From: Leptodontidium sp. MPI-SDFR-AT-0119 | Taxonomy: Eukaryota > Ascomycota > Leotiomycetes > Helotiales > Leptodontidiaceae | NCBI GenBank assembly: GCA_020726505.1 | Contig: JAHLEZ010000001.1 | Span: 4,836,001-4,900,000, forward strand | Length of the DNA stretch: 64,000 bases | Reading direction: 5' to 3' | Shown here: positions 20,753-32,607 of the stretch, one piece after another | Layout: every line of letters starts with the position of its first letter | Numbering within the stretch: position 1 is the stretch's first letter | Position numbers and translations under genes: made by a program | The notes under the pieces: model-generated | Told to the model about the DNA's origin: nothing | Seen by the model: only the letters and a program-made list of their open reading frames with translations | Databases searched by the model: none

Positions 20753-22521
20753 GTTGACGACGGCGATGGATCAATGATGGCCGTGTCGATGAATTAATTG
20801 ATTTAGGTTCAGGTGTCTTTTGCTTTATGGCAAAATATTTGTGGTCGTGGAATTGGAATTGGTTTTTTTTTTCTTTCTATCTGCTGCACTCTACGAACAA
20901 GTCAACATTCAGTGAAGTTGAATTGTCTTTGAAGAGGAGAGAAGAGAATGTGGGGAGGAGTAGAAGTATTTGTAGATGTGAGGAAGGAAGGTTGCCTGCA
21001 AGCCCCCTGTTAGTAATACGGTGGAATGTATCTCCACTATTGTTGTTCAGTGTGGTACTAACTTCGGAAGCTGGTGCCGAATGTGCTTTCATGCAAGACA
21101 AGCTGTAGAACTTGTGATTCGATGGAAGGAAGGTTGTGGGTTTCTATCGGCAGACGTTGTACGGCCAGTGATTTCACGAACCCTCTGGACACGGCTGCCG
21201 ATTCTTTGCAGATGGATGATAGATATCAAAGAATTAATGAGCTTGGGAACGAGGGCATTTTGTATCTTTTCTTTATTCAGAAACGGAGTTGGGGGTAAAG
21301 AGTGTTTATTATTTATACCTGGAGTTTGGGATGAAGCGGAACGGCATTTAAACAACAACCGATTGACGCGTGCAGTTCTAGATACGGAGGCGGCGTTTAT
21401 GAAAATACTCCGATCAAGAAAATGTCACTTTCCTGCTCAGAAGCCCACTTCGTGAGAGATTTAAACATAAAGTAAATATATACTCCTTCCAAACCCTCAT
21501 ATATATGGTATCTTACATTTTTTATTCTTGCAAAAGGGGGGGGGGGGGGGTTTGAGCATACACTACATATCTGTCCGGCCAAAGTCAGCTTCCGACTCAA
21601 CAAAGTAGAAGAAACAAATTACGTACATACGCCAATAAACACAAATACCCAAAGTCCTTCATTTCCTTTCATAATCTTACACCAACTAGAGTGATCTCCA
21701 CTTCTCCCCTCATCCAGTTGGAACACGGCTGAATAAAGCCACGAAGAACAGAAACCCTCAAGTGGAGGCTCCATATTCTCCAGCAATCAAACCCCTAGTC
21801 TACCATCAGCGACGTCTTCCCATGCGGCCTAAATCCCTGATGAACAGACTCACATCTCAAAGAAATCAAGGTCCAAGTACTACATTTGCGCATATAAGTA
21901 ATGAATCAACTCATCCAACTCCGTCTCACAGCAATTGGCATGGTATTGCCTGATCTTGGGAAGTGAAGGAAGTAAGATGCTGGTTTGTATTACTCATTAC
22001 CTATTGTACCTCTAAACGTCATCTCTCTGTATTAACAGAACTAGTATCCGTTCCGTCGTTTCCTGTCCTGCCTCAACACTCACTCGAGACTTCCATTCCA
22101 CTTCGATATCGCACACTGTCAGCACGTGATCCTGCCCATTCCAACCTGGAATTCCCGAAGCCATTCCGAGTACTGCCGATGGACGGATCGAATCGCATCT
22201 TTTCGCCAGGATACAGTATCTCTAGGAAGTATATAACCGCTTAGATACCAAGCCGAGATGCAGATGGGCGTCGGCGGGCGTAAATTGAGGGGATTTGGGG
22301 CGTTTGGAGGCGGGCTCTGAACTGCTGGGGAGAAAGTGTTAATGATCGTTGAATGGTTTGCTGGAAATTGCCTCCATACAGGGCGTGAGATAGCGTGCAG
22401 CTTGCGTCTCGTCCTGTCATGATTGAGGAGATGTCTCCTTTGCTTAGACTCATGTTTTGTGACGGCAATGTGACTGTCCTCGAGACCATGGATTAGCTGA
22501 ATCAAAACCTGATTCAGCCCT
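20753..22521. other. Intergenic, 1.77 kb
   Basis: No coding region supported. It contains the methyltransferase promoter next to 20753, a G15 run at 21536-21550, and the 3' flank of the Zn2Cys6 gene. Overlapping frames here are short and unlike any protein I know. Confidence 0.5.
21536..21550. repeat. G15 homopolymer
   Basis: Fifteen G preceded by CAAAA and followed by TTT. It is similar in context to the run at 19673. Confidence 0.9.
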
Positions 22522-24833
22522 TCACGCTGTTCTCGACCGATCAGTCCTCCCAAGTAATTCGTCATGTACCTCTCTCCACAAGATACACCCCGGTTTCGAG
22601 AAGTTTCGTTTCGGTGCCCAGGATGAGAAATGCATGTCTTCGCTCCAAGGTGGCATAATCATACACTCGGCCTCATCCTCTGTAAAGGTCATGCGTTTCC
22701 ACTCTCGTTGCGCAGGGTACTGCTCCCCAAGCGGGTAACCGATTTTCCTGCAGCAAACGATAGTCATGTCGGTCTCCGGCTCCTTGTAATGGTGTAGGAT
22801 CCAGGTGATGCTCCACCGGCCATCTTCTGGTAATGTCCCATCTGGTAAACGGTTCGCTTCTTCCATGTCCACGATGAAAGAGGCTCGTGTTGTCAATCGA
22901 GCTTGTTGCCGTGTTGGGTCTCGATGGGCTGTTGTACGGAGAATGGTGAGTGCTGCTTCTCGTACGGATTTGTCACGGCAGAAGCATGCAGTGTCGTAGA
23001 GAGGCTTCTCGATACTATCTGGGAAGTTGAACACTGGAGAGTCTGCAGCCCAGAGCTTGAGATTGGATCGGTTGACGTGCTGAGAAAGTGACACTATCTG
23101 AATAAAGGAAGGAAGAAACTGGTCGTAATCGCATTGCTTGGTGAAGAAAGCGCCGGATAGTGATATTTCGGCATCTAAGGCTTGGATTTGGAGGAGAGCT
23201 GCCTCTGATTGTGCAAGCGGATTCGCCGATTTCAAACTTTTCGCTAGGATCGGATCGAAAGCTGTGATCCATCTTCGAATATCCTTCAGATATGTGTCTC
23301 GTTCCCCCAGAAGATCTGTGGGTATGTAGCATGGGTCCATCAACTCGCCTGGACTATCCGCAGTATAAGGATGCCTCAAATCCTGCTTAAGCATCATGTT
23401 ACGAGCGTACGACTCATCCAAAAGATGAAACGTGCGTCGCATGATGAGTTGTTGGTACCTTCTTGCCTCCTCTAAGATACCAAATCTATTTGGCATCTTC
23501 TTCACCGTAACCCCCACTTCTTGTCTTCGTTTCATATGGCGGGGTAGATCCTTAATACCCCACCGGATTGCGTGATGAAGTTCCATCCTACCATATTCAT
23601 GGAATATCTCATCATCAACTACGCTTGAGTTGGGAGACGACAGTCCGGTATTGGGTGTGTCTTTATCTCCCAACCATTGCTGGAGTAGTGAATATCCATT
23701 TTGACCTTGATTGAGAGCAGCCGTGGGAGATTTGAGAAGAAGTTCGATGCAGTAAATGACAAGACATGCCAGTAGAGCCGTCCTCAGTGACGACGGGTCT
23801 TGTGGAATAGGGACGATCTGTTGCATACCGACTATGGCCCGATCGTAAGATGCCAAGGCGAACGTTTGATGTCGATTAGCTATTTCCATATTCGTCTTTC
23901 GTTCAGACATGGGACCCGTGATGGCAAAGTATCCTTGTTTGATAGACTTGTTGAAGGCTCCAATGGCTACTACAGCTCGCAACACGAAAGGTTCATGGTA
24001 GCATGCTTGGAGGAGTGTGTAACTCCATGCGGATGACTTGTTGTATCTGGAAAGCTCTAGACAGGCTTCCTCCTGGTACGCTCTGAAGTAGAGAGCTTCG
24101 TCCTGGTTCACGAAGTGGAGAGTCTCGGAAGGTTTGAGCTGACGGAGCTGAACGAGCTGAACTGTGTCCTGGGGCAAAAGAGGACGTCGGGAGTTTGGCT
24201 GTGTTCGTTTCCAGACACATGGTCGCTGGATCCGGGAGCACAGAGTACAAATCGGAAGCCGCTCATCACATTTTACTCTCCGAGCCCTAGAGTTTGGTTT
24301 GCCCCTGTTAGTCATACGCTGTACCACATGGCATGACATGACAGAGCAGCTGCGTTCCCGGAGTTGTATCCAGGATGCGGTAACTGGCTTTAGCATCCCG
24401 GCGCCGTACGCAAGATGCACATCTCGGCGCTGTGCTCAGGATAAAATATGCATGTATACAAGACGCAGTGGATTGGGTCCACGTTCCGCCGCTGTACTCA
24501 GGAAGCAGAAATGTACGCAGGATGCGGTAACTGGACTCAGCATAGGGCAAGGTACGCAATATCTACATCCAGCCGCAGTACTCAGTGGAGAGCGATACAT
24601 GTACAGCAAGACGACAGATACGTCATGTAAAGATACACCACATACAGAGATACAACACATACAAAGAAACAACACATACAGAAATACAACACATACCTAC
24701 AGGTCAAGCAGCCGTTTCTTGACTTAGGTGCCGACTTCCGTTTGCCTTGCTTCAGCATGACTGACCGATTATCTGCAGCCGACAAACGGGATGTCTTCAA
24801 TGTCTCGGGAAAGTCCAAAGAGGAGAGGTACAT
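22522..24833 (-). CDS. Zn2Cys6 (fungal binuclear cluster) transcription factor
   Basis: Two exons: 24833 (or 24758) to 24697, and 24286-22522. Splicing a 410-nt intron joins KSRNGCLTC to R-ARRVKCDERLPICTLCSRI and so builds the cluster C-x2-C-x6-C-x6-C-x2-C-x6-C. These are Cys17, 20, 27, 34, 37 and 44, counted from the ATG at 24758. An in-frame ATG at 24833 would add 25 residues, giving 633 instead of 608. The unspliced frame starting at 24420 lacks the first two cysteines, so the intron is required. The middle region, including LLACLVIYCIELL and QNGYSLLQQWL, looks like the fungal-specific regulatory domain found after many such clusters. An intron at this place in the cluster is common in the family. 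The gene diverges from the Na+/H+ antiporter, and its target genes are unknown. Confidence 0.9.
24371..24590. repeat. Imperfect duplication (period about 147) inside the transcription-factor intron
   Basis: CAGGATGCGGTAACTGG occurs at 24371-24387 and again at 24518-24534. Each copy is followed by related sequence (GTACGCAAGATGCACATC at 24406, GTACGCAATATCTACATC at 24552) and a CTCAG-containing end. The whole duplication lies within the 410-nt intron. Confidence 0.7.
24640..24696 (-). repeat. 17-nt tandem repeat carrying four 5' splice-site motifs
   Basis: On the minus strand the intron begins with four copies of a 17-nt unit starting GTATGTG (plus-strand ACATAC at 24640, 24657, 24674 and 24691, exactly 17 apart). 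The copy at 24696 is the predicted splice donor. The other three are equally good consensus donors inside the intron. Confidence 0.85.
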
Positions 24834-26549
24834 GAACCAGCTGGCTCAGTGGCTGCATACACGTGGGTAGATGCCGGCATAGATAGGTAGGAGAGGTAGA
24901 AGAGGTAGGGAAGAAGATGCAAGGACACCAGATTCGCAGTGCAGGTGACTGAAGAGAGGTTCAGCTGTGGAAGGAAGCCAATGCAATGTGATGCAGTACA
25001 ATGCAAAACAATGCACCCCACGCGAGTGAAGAGAATTGTCTGGAGAAGGGGGGCGGGGGACTTGACGTTGCATGAGAAGAGAATGAAGTCCACGATGCGC
25101 CGTGGGGAGGAGGAGGAAAGGCAGGATGGATGGATGGCTATTGAGGCTGGGCCACAATTAGCACATGGGACTGAACAGCGCAGCCTCCGTCCGTCTGGGA
25201 GCAGTGCTTGCTCTACAGGATAAGTAGGATAAAGTAGGATAAGTACCTAGGTACATTAGGTAGGCAAGATCAAATGCCGGGCTCTGTGCATTTGCATCCT
25301 CGCTTCTATCCCATTTCCAGTTTGGCGGTGCACCGCCTTTGCAGGGCTTTGCTTATCAAGGCCCCACCCAAAAGACTGCGGCTTGGCAGAGGGCAACGCC
25401 AGTGGCGAATCAGATGAGTGCTGGCTGGCAGGGATGTGCATCTCGGAGAGTCGGCCACTGTTGATACGATCCGACAGGATAAGATATCAGACAGAACATG
25501 AGCAGGGAGGAATTTTTTGATGAGCGTCATGAAAGAACAAAACATAATATTGCTTGTCTAATAAAAAATGAGCCAAGGGATAGCGGAATGAATTGATGTA
25601 TCTTTGTAAGCTGTACTGTATCTGTCATATTACTTACTGATTCCAGCTCTTTTTCCACTCTGTCTTCTCACTCACCCACCCTTCCATCCCTTCCCTTGAC
25701 AGCATCAAGAGTTGGTTCAGCTCTTGTGCTGAGAAAACCAAGACAACATAACATAACACAGCTGCATGTGCTCCCCCTCCCCTCCCTGCACCAGCAATTG
25801 CAATCAAGCGCGTCCCCCGGTCATTGGTAGAACCCACGTCCGTTTGTCTTGACGAGAAGCTAGACCCGGCATCACCACTCCTCTGCTCCCCAATTATCTT
25901 CCGTCATAGAGTCTTCAAAAGCTGGGCGATAAATCCCAGCTTCTCTCGGCTTGCTTGGCTCTTTCAATTTCTTTGCTCGCCCGTCAACAGTCTTGGCCTG
26001 CGATCCCGCTGACCATAAAGATTCGCGTTAGTCCCCCGACCCAACCAAAACCAACCCTACCCAAGAAAGTCAAGTCCCAGATCTAATCGTGGGCAACACC
26101 CTTCTACTCTACCTCCAACCTCGACCCTTCTTTTCTCTCCCACTCCACCTCCCCGCGCTCTTCACGAGCAAGACCTCTCAATTCCTTTCCCTACGACCAC
26201 CTCCGAATTCCTACGAATATCCATATCCTTGCGAGGACCGTCCGCTCTTTACATTGAAAGTGCTGCACTGGGGTGTTGAGCCGGCCAAGATACCAAGAAA
26301 CTCGTTGAATTGGAGCGGCGACTGGGCGCGACCAGATTCTGAATGCTCCGACACCACGCAATCCTCCTGACCGAATCGACAGACTGGGGAATTGGGAAGG
26401 AAATACAGCTTGGTTGAGGTAGACAAGCTGTACAGCATCTGCCGTGTATATCAATTGTCCTGGAGTCATACCTTTTCGACGTCACTGCGAAATCTTGGGA
26501 GTCAAGAAATACAAGCAACTCTCTCAAGAAACCAAGCCCTTGAGTCGCC
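24834..26549. promoter_or_regulatory. Long divergent region, Zn2Cys6 factor / Na+/H+ antiporter
   Basis: 1.7 kb between opposite start codons with no supported gene. It contains repeated GTAGGATAA (about 25224-25242), a perfect 12-bp palindrome GTACCTAGGTAC at 25243-25254, and a CT-rich leader (26030-26250) typical of a long 5' UTR before the antiporter ATG. Several short upstream ATG frames precede 26550. Confidence 0.5.
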
Positions 26550-29500
26550 ATGGCGTGGGACCACCTCTCCATCAATCGACCGCATCTGGTCTACATCATC
26601 CTCGGTGGCTTCACTTCGCTGTTCATGCTGTGTTCGTCGTTCATCAAGGAACGACTCTACATAGGTGAAGCAACCGTCGCCACCATCTGCGGAATCATCT
26701 TTGGCCCGCACGCCGCCAACCTGATCGACCCTGGAACATGGGGAAACACCGATCAGATCACCCTCGAGTTCTCTCGAATCGTCCTTGTCGTCCAATGTTT
26801 CGCCGTCGGGGTCGAATTGCCGAAATACTACATGGAGAAGCATTGGAGGAGTGTGGTCTTCCTGCTACTGCCGGTGATGACTTTTGGCTGGTTGATAACT
26901 AGCTTGTTCATCTGGTGGATGGTTCTGCCACTTACATGGCTTGAGGCTCTGGTCTGCGCGGCTTGTGTAACTGCAACCGACCCTGTCCTAGCCAGTTCCG
27001 TCGTTGGAAAGGGAAAGTTCGCCAAGCGTGTACCCAAACATTTGCGAGATCTTCTGTCCGCAGAGTCGGGGTGCAACGATGGAATGGCCTTTCCTTTCAT
27101 CTATCTGGCTCTATACCTTGTCGAATACAAACCCGATTCCAAGGCGGTCGCATTCCACTGGATAGTTCTAACTATCCTCTACGAGTGTGTGTTTGGCGCA
27201 TTCTATGGCTTTATGATTGGATACATCGGCAGACATGGAATCAAATATGCCGAGAAGAAGGACCTCGTCGACAGAGAAAGTTTTTTGGTATTTTACTTTG
27301 TGCTGGCATTGTTCTGTGCAGGCTCAGGTAGTATCTTGGGAGTCGACGATCTTCTCGTGGGCTTTGCTGCTGGTGTGGGTTTCTCTAACGATGGTTGGTT
27401 TACGCAAAAGACCGAAGAGTCCCACGTCTCCAACGTCATCGATTTACTGCTCAATTTGGCGTACTTCGTCTACCTGGGAACTATCATTCCATGGGAGCAG
27501 TATAACAACGCGGCTTTGGGTTTGACTCCCTGGAGATTGGTTGTCATAGCCCTATTCGTCATCTTCTTCCGCAGAATCCCAATCATGATGGCATTGAAAC
27601 CCCTCATACCGGACATTAAAACATGGCGAGAAGCTCTTTTCGCTGGCCACTTCGGCCCAATTGGTGTCGGGGCAATATTCGTCGCCATTCTAGCTCGAGC
27701 TGAATTGGAAACAGAATCGACTACCCCATTAGCATCATACCCCGACCCAGAAGCCCATAATTACATGGTCGTCGCCCTTGTCTGGCCAATTACTACCTTC
27801 CTCGTCATAACCTCGATCATTGTCCACGGCTCCTCCATCGCAGTTTTCACTCTAGGCAAGCATATCAACACGCTACATCTGACCATGTCTTACACCACAG
27901 ACGTGGACGGTCCTGGGTGGCTGAACAGACTTCCTCGTATCGCGACAACTTCAAGGTCACAAGCCAAGTCTACAGTATCTGAGACCGACGCAGACGAGTT
28001 AAAAATGGACCAATTCCCTCCAGGAGTCCTGCCACCTATTGGAATGCCAAGGGAATTTTTGCGTCGCCAGAAAGAAGAAGACAATCCAGGTAATAGTCGG
28101 ACGTCTTCTCTCATCCCCCGCCGACGAAAGAAGAAGTGGGATGACGGCCTAGGACCAGGAGGACCCGTCAGTCAATCGGCAATTTTCCCGGTACGACGCA
28201 GCCAGAGTGAACATCTGAGCGAGAATACTTCCGATACCTTGACACCTGGTGGCAACTCTCCAGAGACTGAAAAGGACATCGAAAACGAGAAGAATGAACG
28301 CGACCTTGGTGAAGTTCAGCATGATCCTGAGATGGAGGAGATTATGTACAGAGGCTCTGACGAAAGAAGAGAAGACCACCGATCCGACGCAGAGCGCCAC
28401 CCAAACAGAAGGGAAATCTATGTAGAGGGCGACGACGTCATCATTGAAGATGAAGATGGTGAAGTTGTTCACAGCAGCAGGATTGAGTCCCATACCAAGG
28501 AGAGAAAGGAGTCTGTGGAAAAGCCTTCGAAGGAGACTAAAGAGGAAAGCGAATCATCCGGCCTCGGATACAAGAATCTGAGAAAGAAATTGGGCGTGTG
28601 GAGACATCGGGACGAGCCAGAAGTCGAGGATGGTGGCCCCAAGGGCGCAAAGGCACCGCCTAAGAAGAGAGGTCCAGCATTGGCCTACCAGTTCGGAAAC
28701 ACTGTAAGTCGCTGCGCTTCTAGACGCTCATTTCATTGCTAACCCACATAGATCATTGTTGAAGATGAAGATGGAGAGGTTGTTAAGACTTATGAGATCC
28801 CCTCAAACAAGCCTAAGTCGAGTGGGGAAGGAAGCTCAGGTGGCGCTGTCCGGAAAGAACTCAACCGAATGGGCACTTGGACAGGTATCACAAAGAAACC
28901 AGAAGAGTCGTCCAGGCCACAGTTGTCTCATGGAGAATCCATGCTCGGGAGACTAGGCAACTGGGGCTTCAAAGGACCAAACACTGAGGAACCAGACAAA
29001 GGCAAACGTCCAGAGAGCAACGAGGACGACGAAGATGACCGACACATCCGTTTCACAATCGGCGGTGCAGGTCGTCGTCTGACTAAAGATGACTTCCTCA
29101 GGGAAATCCAAAGTCTCGATCCTAAAGCCCGAGCTGCCATTGTCGACAGCAGCGATGCATCAGCCGCAATGAAAGACCTAGCCCGCAAAGACGCAAGCGC
29201 AGACAGTCCAGGCAGCAGCCGTCTCTTCCACGCCAAAGCCACACAAATGGCATCCGGAAAAGCAGCCGCGAAATCTGTAGGCGCTGAAATGGCACGCAGA
29301 CGTGGAGCAGCGATCTCAGAAGACGACGAGATGCGCGAGAGTGGCAGCGAGAGCGAATCTGAGCGCCGAAAACGTCAACGTGCCAAGTCCGTCGCGGAGC
29401 AAGGCAGTCGACCCACCGCGCCGACGGCCACTCGCCGTGTCTCCCACGCAGGGGGTCACTCGACGGTCGATACGGGCGAGACGCTGGCGGAGAGACGCAG

Positions 29501-29771
29501 AAGGGAACAGGCTCTCAAGGGCGTGGATGAAGTTACTCCTGCGCAACGGGGACGCTCGCGCGAGATTGAAGAGGCGGGTGAGGATTATGAGGATGCTGGG
29601 GAAGTCGAGGAGACGGCAGCGGAGAGGAGGAGGAGAGAGGCTGCGCTCGGCCTGGATAGAGGGAATCGCGATGATAGCGATGATGATGATACCCCGCGTG
29701 TGCCACCGCCCGTGGCGAAGAGTAGAGGTATTAGATTCGCGCAGAGTCCTGTGAGGGGAGAGAAGAAGTGA
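26550..29771 (+). CDS. NHA1: Plasma-membrane Na+/H+ (K+/H+) antiporter, Nha1 type
   Basis: Exons 26550-28703 and 28752-29771 (48-nt intron, GTAAGT donor) give 1057 residues. The first 430 residues are a polytopic CPA1-type exchanger: SLFMLCSSFIKERLYIGEA, GIIFGPHAANL, ATDPVLASSVVGKGKFA, AESGCNDGMAFPF (the ion-binding ND pair) and GTIIPWEQYN. A hydrophilic tail of over 600 residues follows, very rich in Glu, Asp, Arg and Ser, as in yeast Nha1, where the tail tunes activity. The tail carries two copies of a V/IIxEDEDGEVV motif, one late in exon 1 and one beginning exon 2. Family members expel Na+ and K+ in exchange for protons, giving salt tolerance and pH control. The start is the ATG after a long leader. 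Confidence 0.95.
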
Positions 29772-30293
29772 TTGAGTAGGGGGCAAGGGGAGGGGGAGAG
29801 GAGTATTTGTGGCGAGTATGGCCTTGAATTGAAGTTGGTAATGAAATTGAGCGAGCTTTTGAAGCGCGGCATGGCATGGCATGGTATAGCATGGCATGGC
29901 ATTGTGTGGTGTTTGTAATCCAAGCAAGCGAGTTAGGCATATGTATGTGTATGTAGCAATTTGGAAGAAATGAGATTGATACCTACCTACTTCGTCTACC
30001 TGAAGAGGGGAAGGAAACAAAACTGCCATCCATCTATCTATCAACCTTAACCAAAAACCAGTAGCAAAATTTGAATGAAGCAGTGAATCAATCTTCTCAG
30101 AGTCACATTATGCTATCTTAATATCTGGTAAGCGAGCCCCTGAATTTACAATACCAGGCAGGCAGGCAGGAAAAGTCCGGAAAATAGTTGGTGGTGGGAT
30201 AATGGGAGGCTATCGAGCTAATACTGTCAAGTCACACTGTATGTAACCTATATCACCGAATTTCCAGAGCGAACATTCTCAGCCTAACAAACT
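29772..30293. other. Intergenic between convergent genes
   Basis: Contains the ATGGC pentamer repeat and otherwise nothing recognisable. Two transcripts end here from opposite sides. Confidence 0.5.
29869..29902. repeat. ATGGC pentanucleotide microsatellite
   Basis: About six units of GCATG/ATGGC, two of them with substitutions, in the antiporter 3' flank. Confidence 0.85.
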
Positions 30294-31334
30294 TCAGAAA
30301 TCTACAATACCTCTCCTTCGAAACGTAACACAAGTCGTCCGTCCCATCCGCCCAAAACCATCCCTCTCATCAAGAGGCCCAACCATATCCCGTACGTCCA
30401 GCACATCCCACCCATCCTCCTCAATTCTCCCAACCCTCTCCTCAAACCCTTCTTTGAAGAACATCGCTCTCCATCTCACATCAACCCTTCCTGCTGCCCC
30501 CTCCTCATCCACATTCCCATTCCCAGCATCCCCAGTAATCCGTCTCCTCATCTCCTCTACATGATCAGGAACCTCCGCACTCCACCCCTCTAACCGACCA
30601 TTGACCCTAGTAATCTCAGGCAAGTCCGCAAATCCCAAGAGTAGCAAAATCCGTAGTTTCGATCCCGCGGCACCTAGGATCCGGAATACGGCTTCGATGG
30701 CTGGAGAGACGTAGTCGCGTGTCGGACCTGGTTCGTATTGCTGGTCGTGCACATGTGGGTACTTCTGAACACCACCACCACTACCTATACTGTGTTGGTC
30801 TTGTGCGCACTTATATACCTCACGCAACCAGAACGAGCCATTAACAAGCGCCGAAGTCGATCCACACGCATCCCTCCAAAGCGCTCTCGGTCTCGAGATC
30901 TCAGCCTCGATATATCGAAGACATGCCCTATTCCTATCCCCGATGGTAAGCAGGAAGGAATATAGCGGATCCCAGGGATCAACCAAGGGGTATTGCTGCG
31001 ATCCCCTGAAATGGAAGATGTTGTGCTTGTAGAAGATCGCAGCGGCTTCGATGGAGATTGTTTTGTTCACGCGGAGGAGGCTGAATGTTATGGTGGATAC
31101 TTTGGAGCCGGGTTGGTGGTGTGGAGGGGGGTGGTCTGGAGGATAAAAATGTTCTCCGATTGGGAGGATGGAGCGTTTGGTGTAGACGGCTATAGGATCG
31201 CTGCTGATTAGGAGGAGGGCGTAGATCTTGTTCCGGATCTCGAGCGGGAGGGAGGTGAATGTTGGGGCGGGGTATATGGAGAGGCTGAGAGGTTTGCCTT
31301 TACGGTATTTGAGTCTGCAGACCATTGGAGCCAT
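30294..31334 (-). CDS. F-box-like (EIRxxIY) domain protein
   Basis: Intronless, 346 residues from the ATG at 31334. Residues 26-43 read TFTSLPLEIRNKIYALLL, the F-box-like opening common in fungal proteins annotated as F-box or 2EXR-like. FSLLRVNKTISIEAAAIFY and FHFRGS follow, a pattern typical of the same family (L-L-x-x-C/VN-xx-I-xxEA-xx-IFY). The C-terminal half is charged and Gly-rich, with a MRRR segment. No signal peptide or membrane segment is seen. The function is unknown, and these genes often vary in number between related fungi. Confidence 0.8.
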   Translation of the reverse strand: MAPMVCRLKYRKGKPLSLSIYPAPTFTSLPLEIRNKIYALLLISSDPIAVYTKRSILPIGEHFYPPDHPPPHHQPGSKVSTITFSLLRVNKTISIEAAAIFYKHNIFHFRGSQQYPLVDPWDPLYSFLLTIGDRNRACLRYIEAEISRPRALWRDACGSTSALVNGSFWLREVYKCAQDQHSIGSGGGVQKYPHVHDQQYEPGPTRDYVSPAIEAVFRILGAAGSKLRILLLLGFADLPEITRVNGRLEGWSAEVPDHVEEMRRRITGDAGNGNVDEEGAAGRVDVRWRAMFFKEGFEERVGRIEEDGWDVLDVRDMVGPLDERDGFGRMGRTTCVTFRRRGIVDF

Positions 31335-31917
31335 TATGGATGCGCGAGTTTGAGGTTGGTCCGGTCTTGGTTGGATGATAACTTGTAGAAGAACAGATGA
31401 TCGCTTGAAGATCGAAATGCAGGAAATGTATGTACCTTAAATACCCGAAACAGCCTGCTTGCCTGAGACCTTCTACTTTCAAGGCTAGGTACCTAAGATA
31501 ATCTCTTTATTTGATTAACTAAATCATTACCTTACTTGCAAAAAGACATTTTCCAAAATAGCTTCTATTATGACAATCTCTATAATTTACCCCTTTTTTA
31601 TTTTCGTCACGTGTATAACTGAGTAGAGTCGTAATCTCCACTCCACCGACATCTCTCTCACTCTCCTTTCTATAGTTTTAGATTCTAAGAGACTCCTTTT
31701 GACTTTCATGTCCTTACAGTATATGAGGCAGGAATCCTCCGTGATGCCCCTTTTTCATAGTATCAGGCGTCATACCTATTACCTTTGAAAATCAATTTCA
31801 ATGAAAAAATAGAGCTCTGTTAAAGGTTTATATCCGGGACTGTAGTCTTGAAAACAGAAGGCTTATTTGTGGTACAAGTAATTATCGATATTATGACATA
31901 TATACTTCGTACCTAGT
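31335..31917. other. Intergenic, AT-rich
   Basis: Carries the promoter of the F-box-like gene near 31335 and the 3' flank of the acetyltransferase gene. CTAGGTACCTAAG-like sequence lies near 31485. Nothing else stands out. Confidence 0.4.
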
Positions 31918-32607
31918 TCATTGACACCCACCACGAACCTCGACCTCAAAAACGGCAATCTCGTACTCCAGCTCTGGAAACACACCGACGAGACTACAAC
32001 CCACGCCCTCATAAAAAGAGCGAAGCTTCTCGTTCCCAGCCCAGCAATCGAGAACCACCATCCCCGTCCCCTCCGTCCTACCCAGAAGCTGGAATACTTC
32101 TTGCAGGAACCTCTTACCGAGCCCGTGGCCTTGGTGGGAGGGGTGCAGCATTAGGGAGTTGAGATACCATGTTTTACTGTGGCTGTTGTGATTTTGGTTG
32201 GCGGGTTCCGTGCTTTTGCTAGAAGAGGTGGTGGGCATGGAGATAGGCCATGCTAAGCTACCGCGTCCGTCGGAGGGAGAGAAAGGTGAGATTGTCACGC
32301 TGCCGATACGTGTTTCAGAGGCAGGGCTACACTCAGAGGATGAGGTTGTGAGGCTGGGGTTGGTTGACGATGATGATGTTGATATTGATGTTGAGATGAG
32401 GAGATATATCTCCTGCTTGGTGATCGCCGCGAGGATTGTTTCAAGTGTGGAGGGAGTCAGTTCTTGGAGGCTGCCTGAGGATGTGAGCGCTGATTGGACG
32501 TGGTTTGAGAGGTCGACGAGCCATTGTGCATCTGATGGGCTGGCGAGGCGGACTTGGTGTTGGGTTGCGGTTGCTGGTGACGATTGTGTTGGTTTGAGAG
32601 AATCCAT
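31918..32607 (-). CDS. GNAT-family N-acetyltransferase
   Basis: Intronless, 229 residues from the ATG at 32607. The N-terminus VRLASPSDAQWLVDLSNHVQS matches the first strand and helix of the GNAT fold. The C-terminal half has WYLNSLMLHPSHQGHGLGKRFL, containing the acetyl-CoA pyrophosphate-binding QGxGxGK/R pattern (Q-G-H-G-L-G-K). VVLDCWAGNEKLRSFYEGVGC follows, the usual N-x-x-x-xxFYxxxGF ending. A Ser/Thr-rich low-complexity loop (ISTSISTSSSSTNPS) interrupts the middle. The substrate is unknown. Confidence 0.85.
   Translation of the reverse strand: MDSLKPTQSSPATATQHQVRLASPSDAQWLVDLSNHVQSALTSSGSLQELTPSTLETILAAITKQEIYLLISTSISTSSSSTNPSLTTSSSECSPASETRIGSVTISPFSPSDGRGSLAWPISMPTTSSSKSTEPANQNHNSHSKTWYLNSLMLHPSHQGHGLGKRFLQEVFQLLGRTEGTGMVVLDCWAGNEKLRSFYEGVGCSLVGVFPELEYEIAVFEVEVRGGCQ

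Noticed and set aside
24164..24727. 187-codon plus-strand frame over the transcription-factor intron
   Set aside because: It is antisense to the Zn2Cys6 gene and its repetitive intron. The residue pattern follows the repeats.
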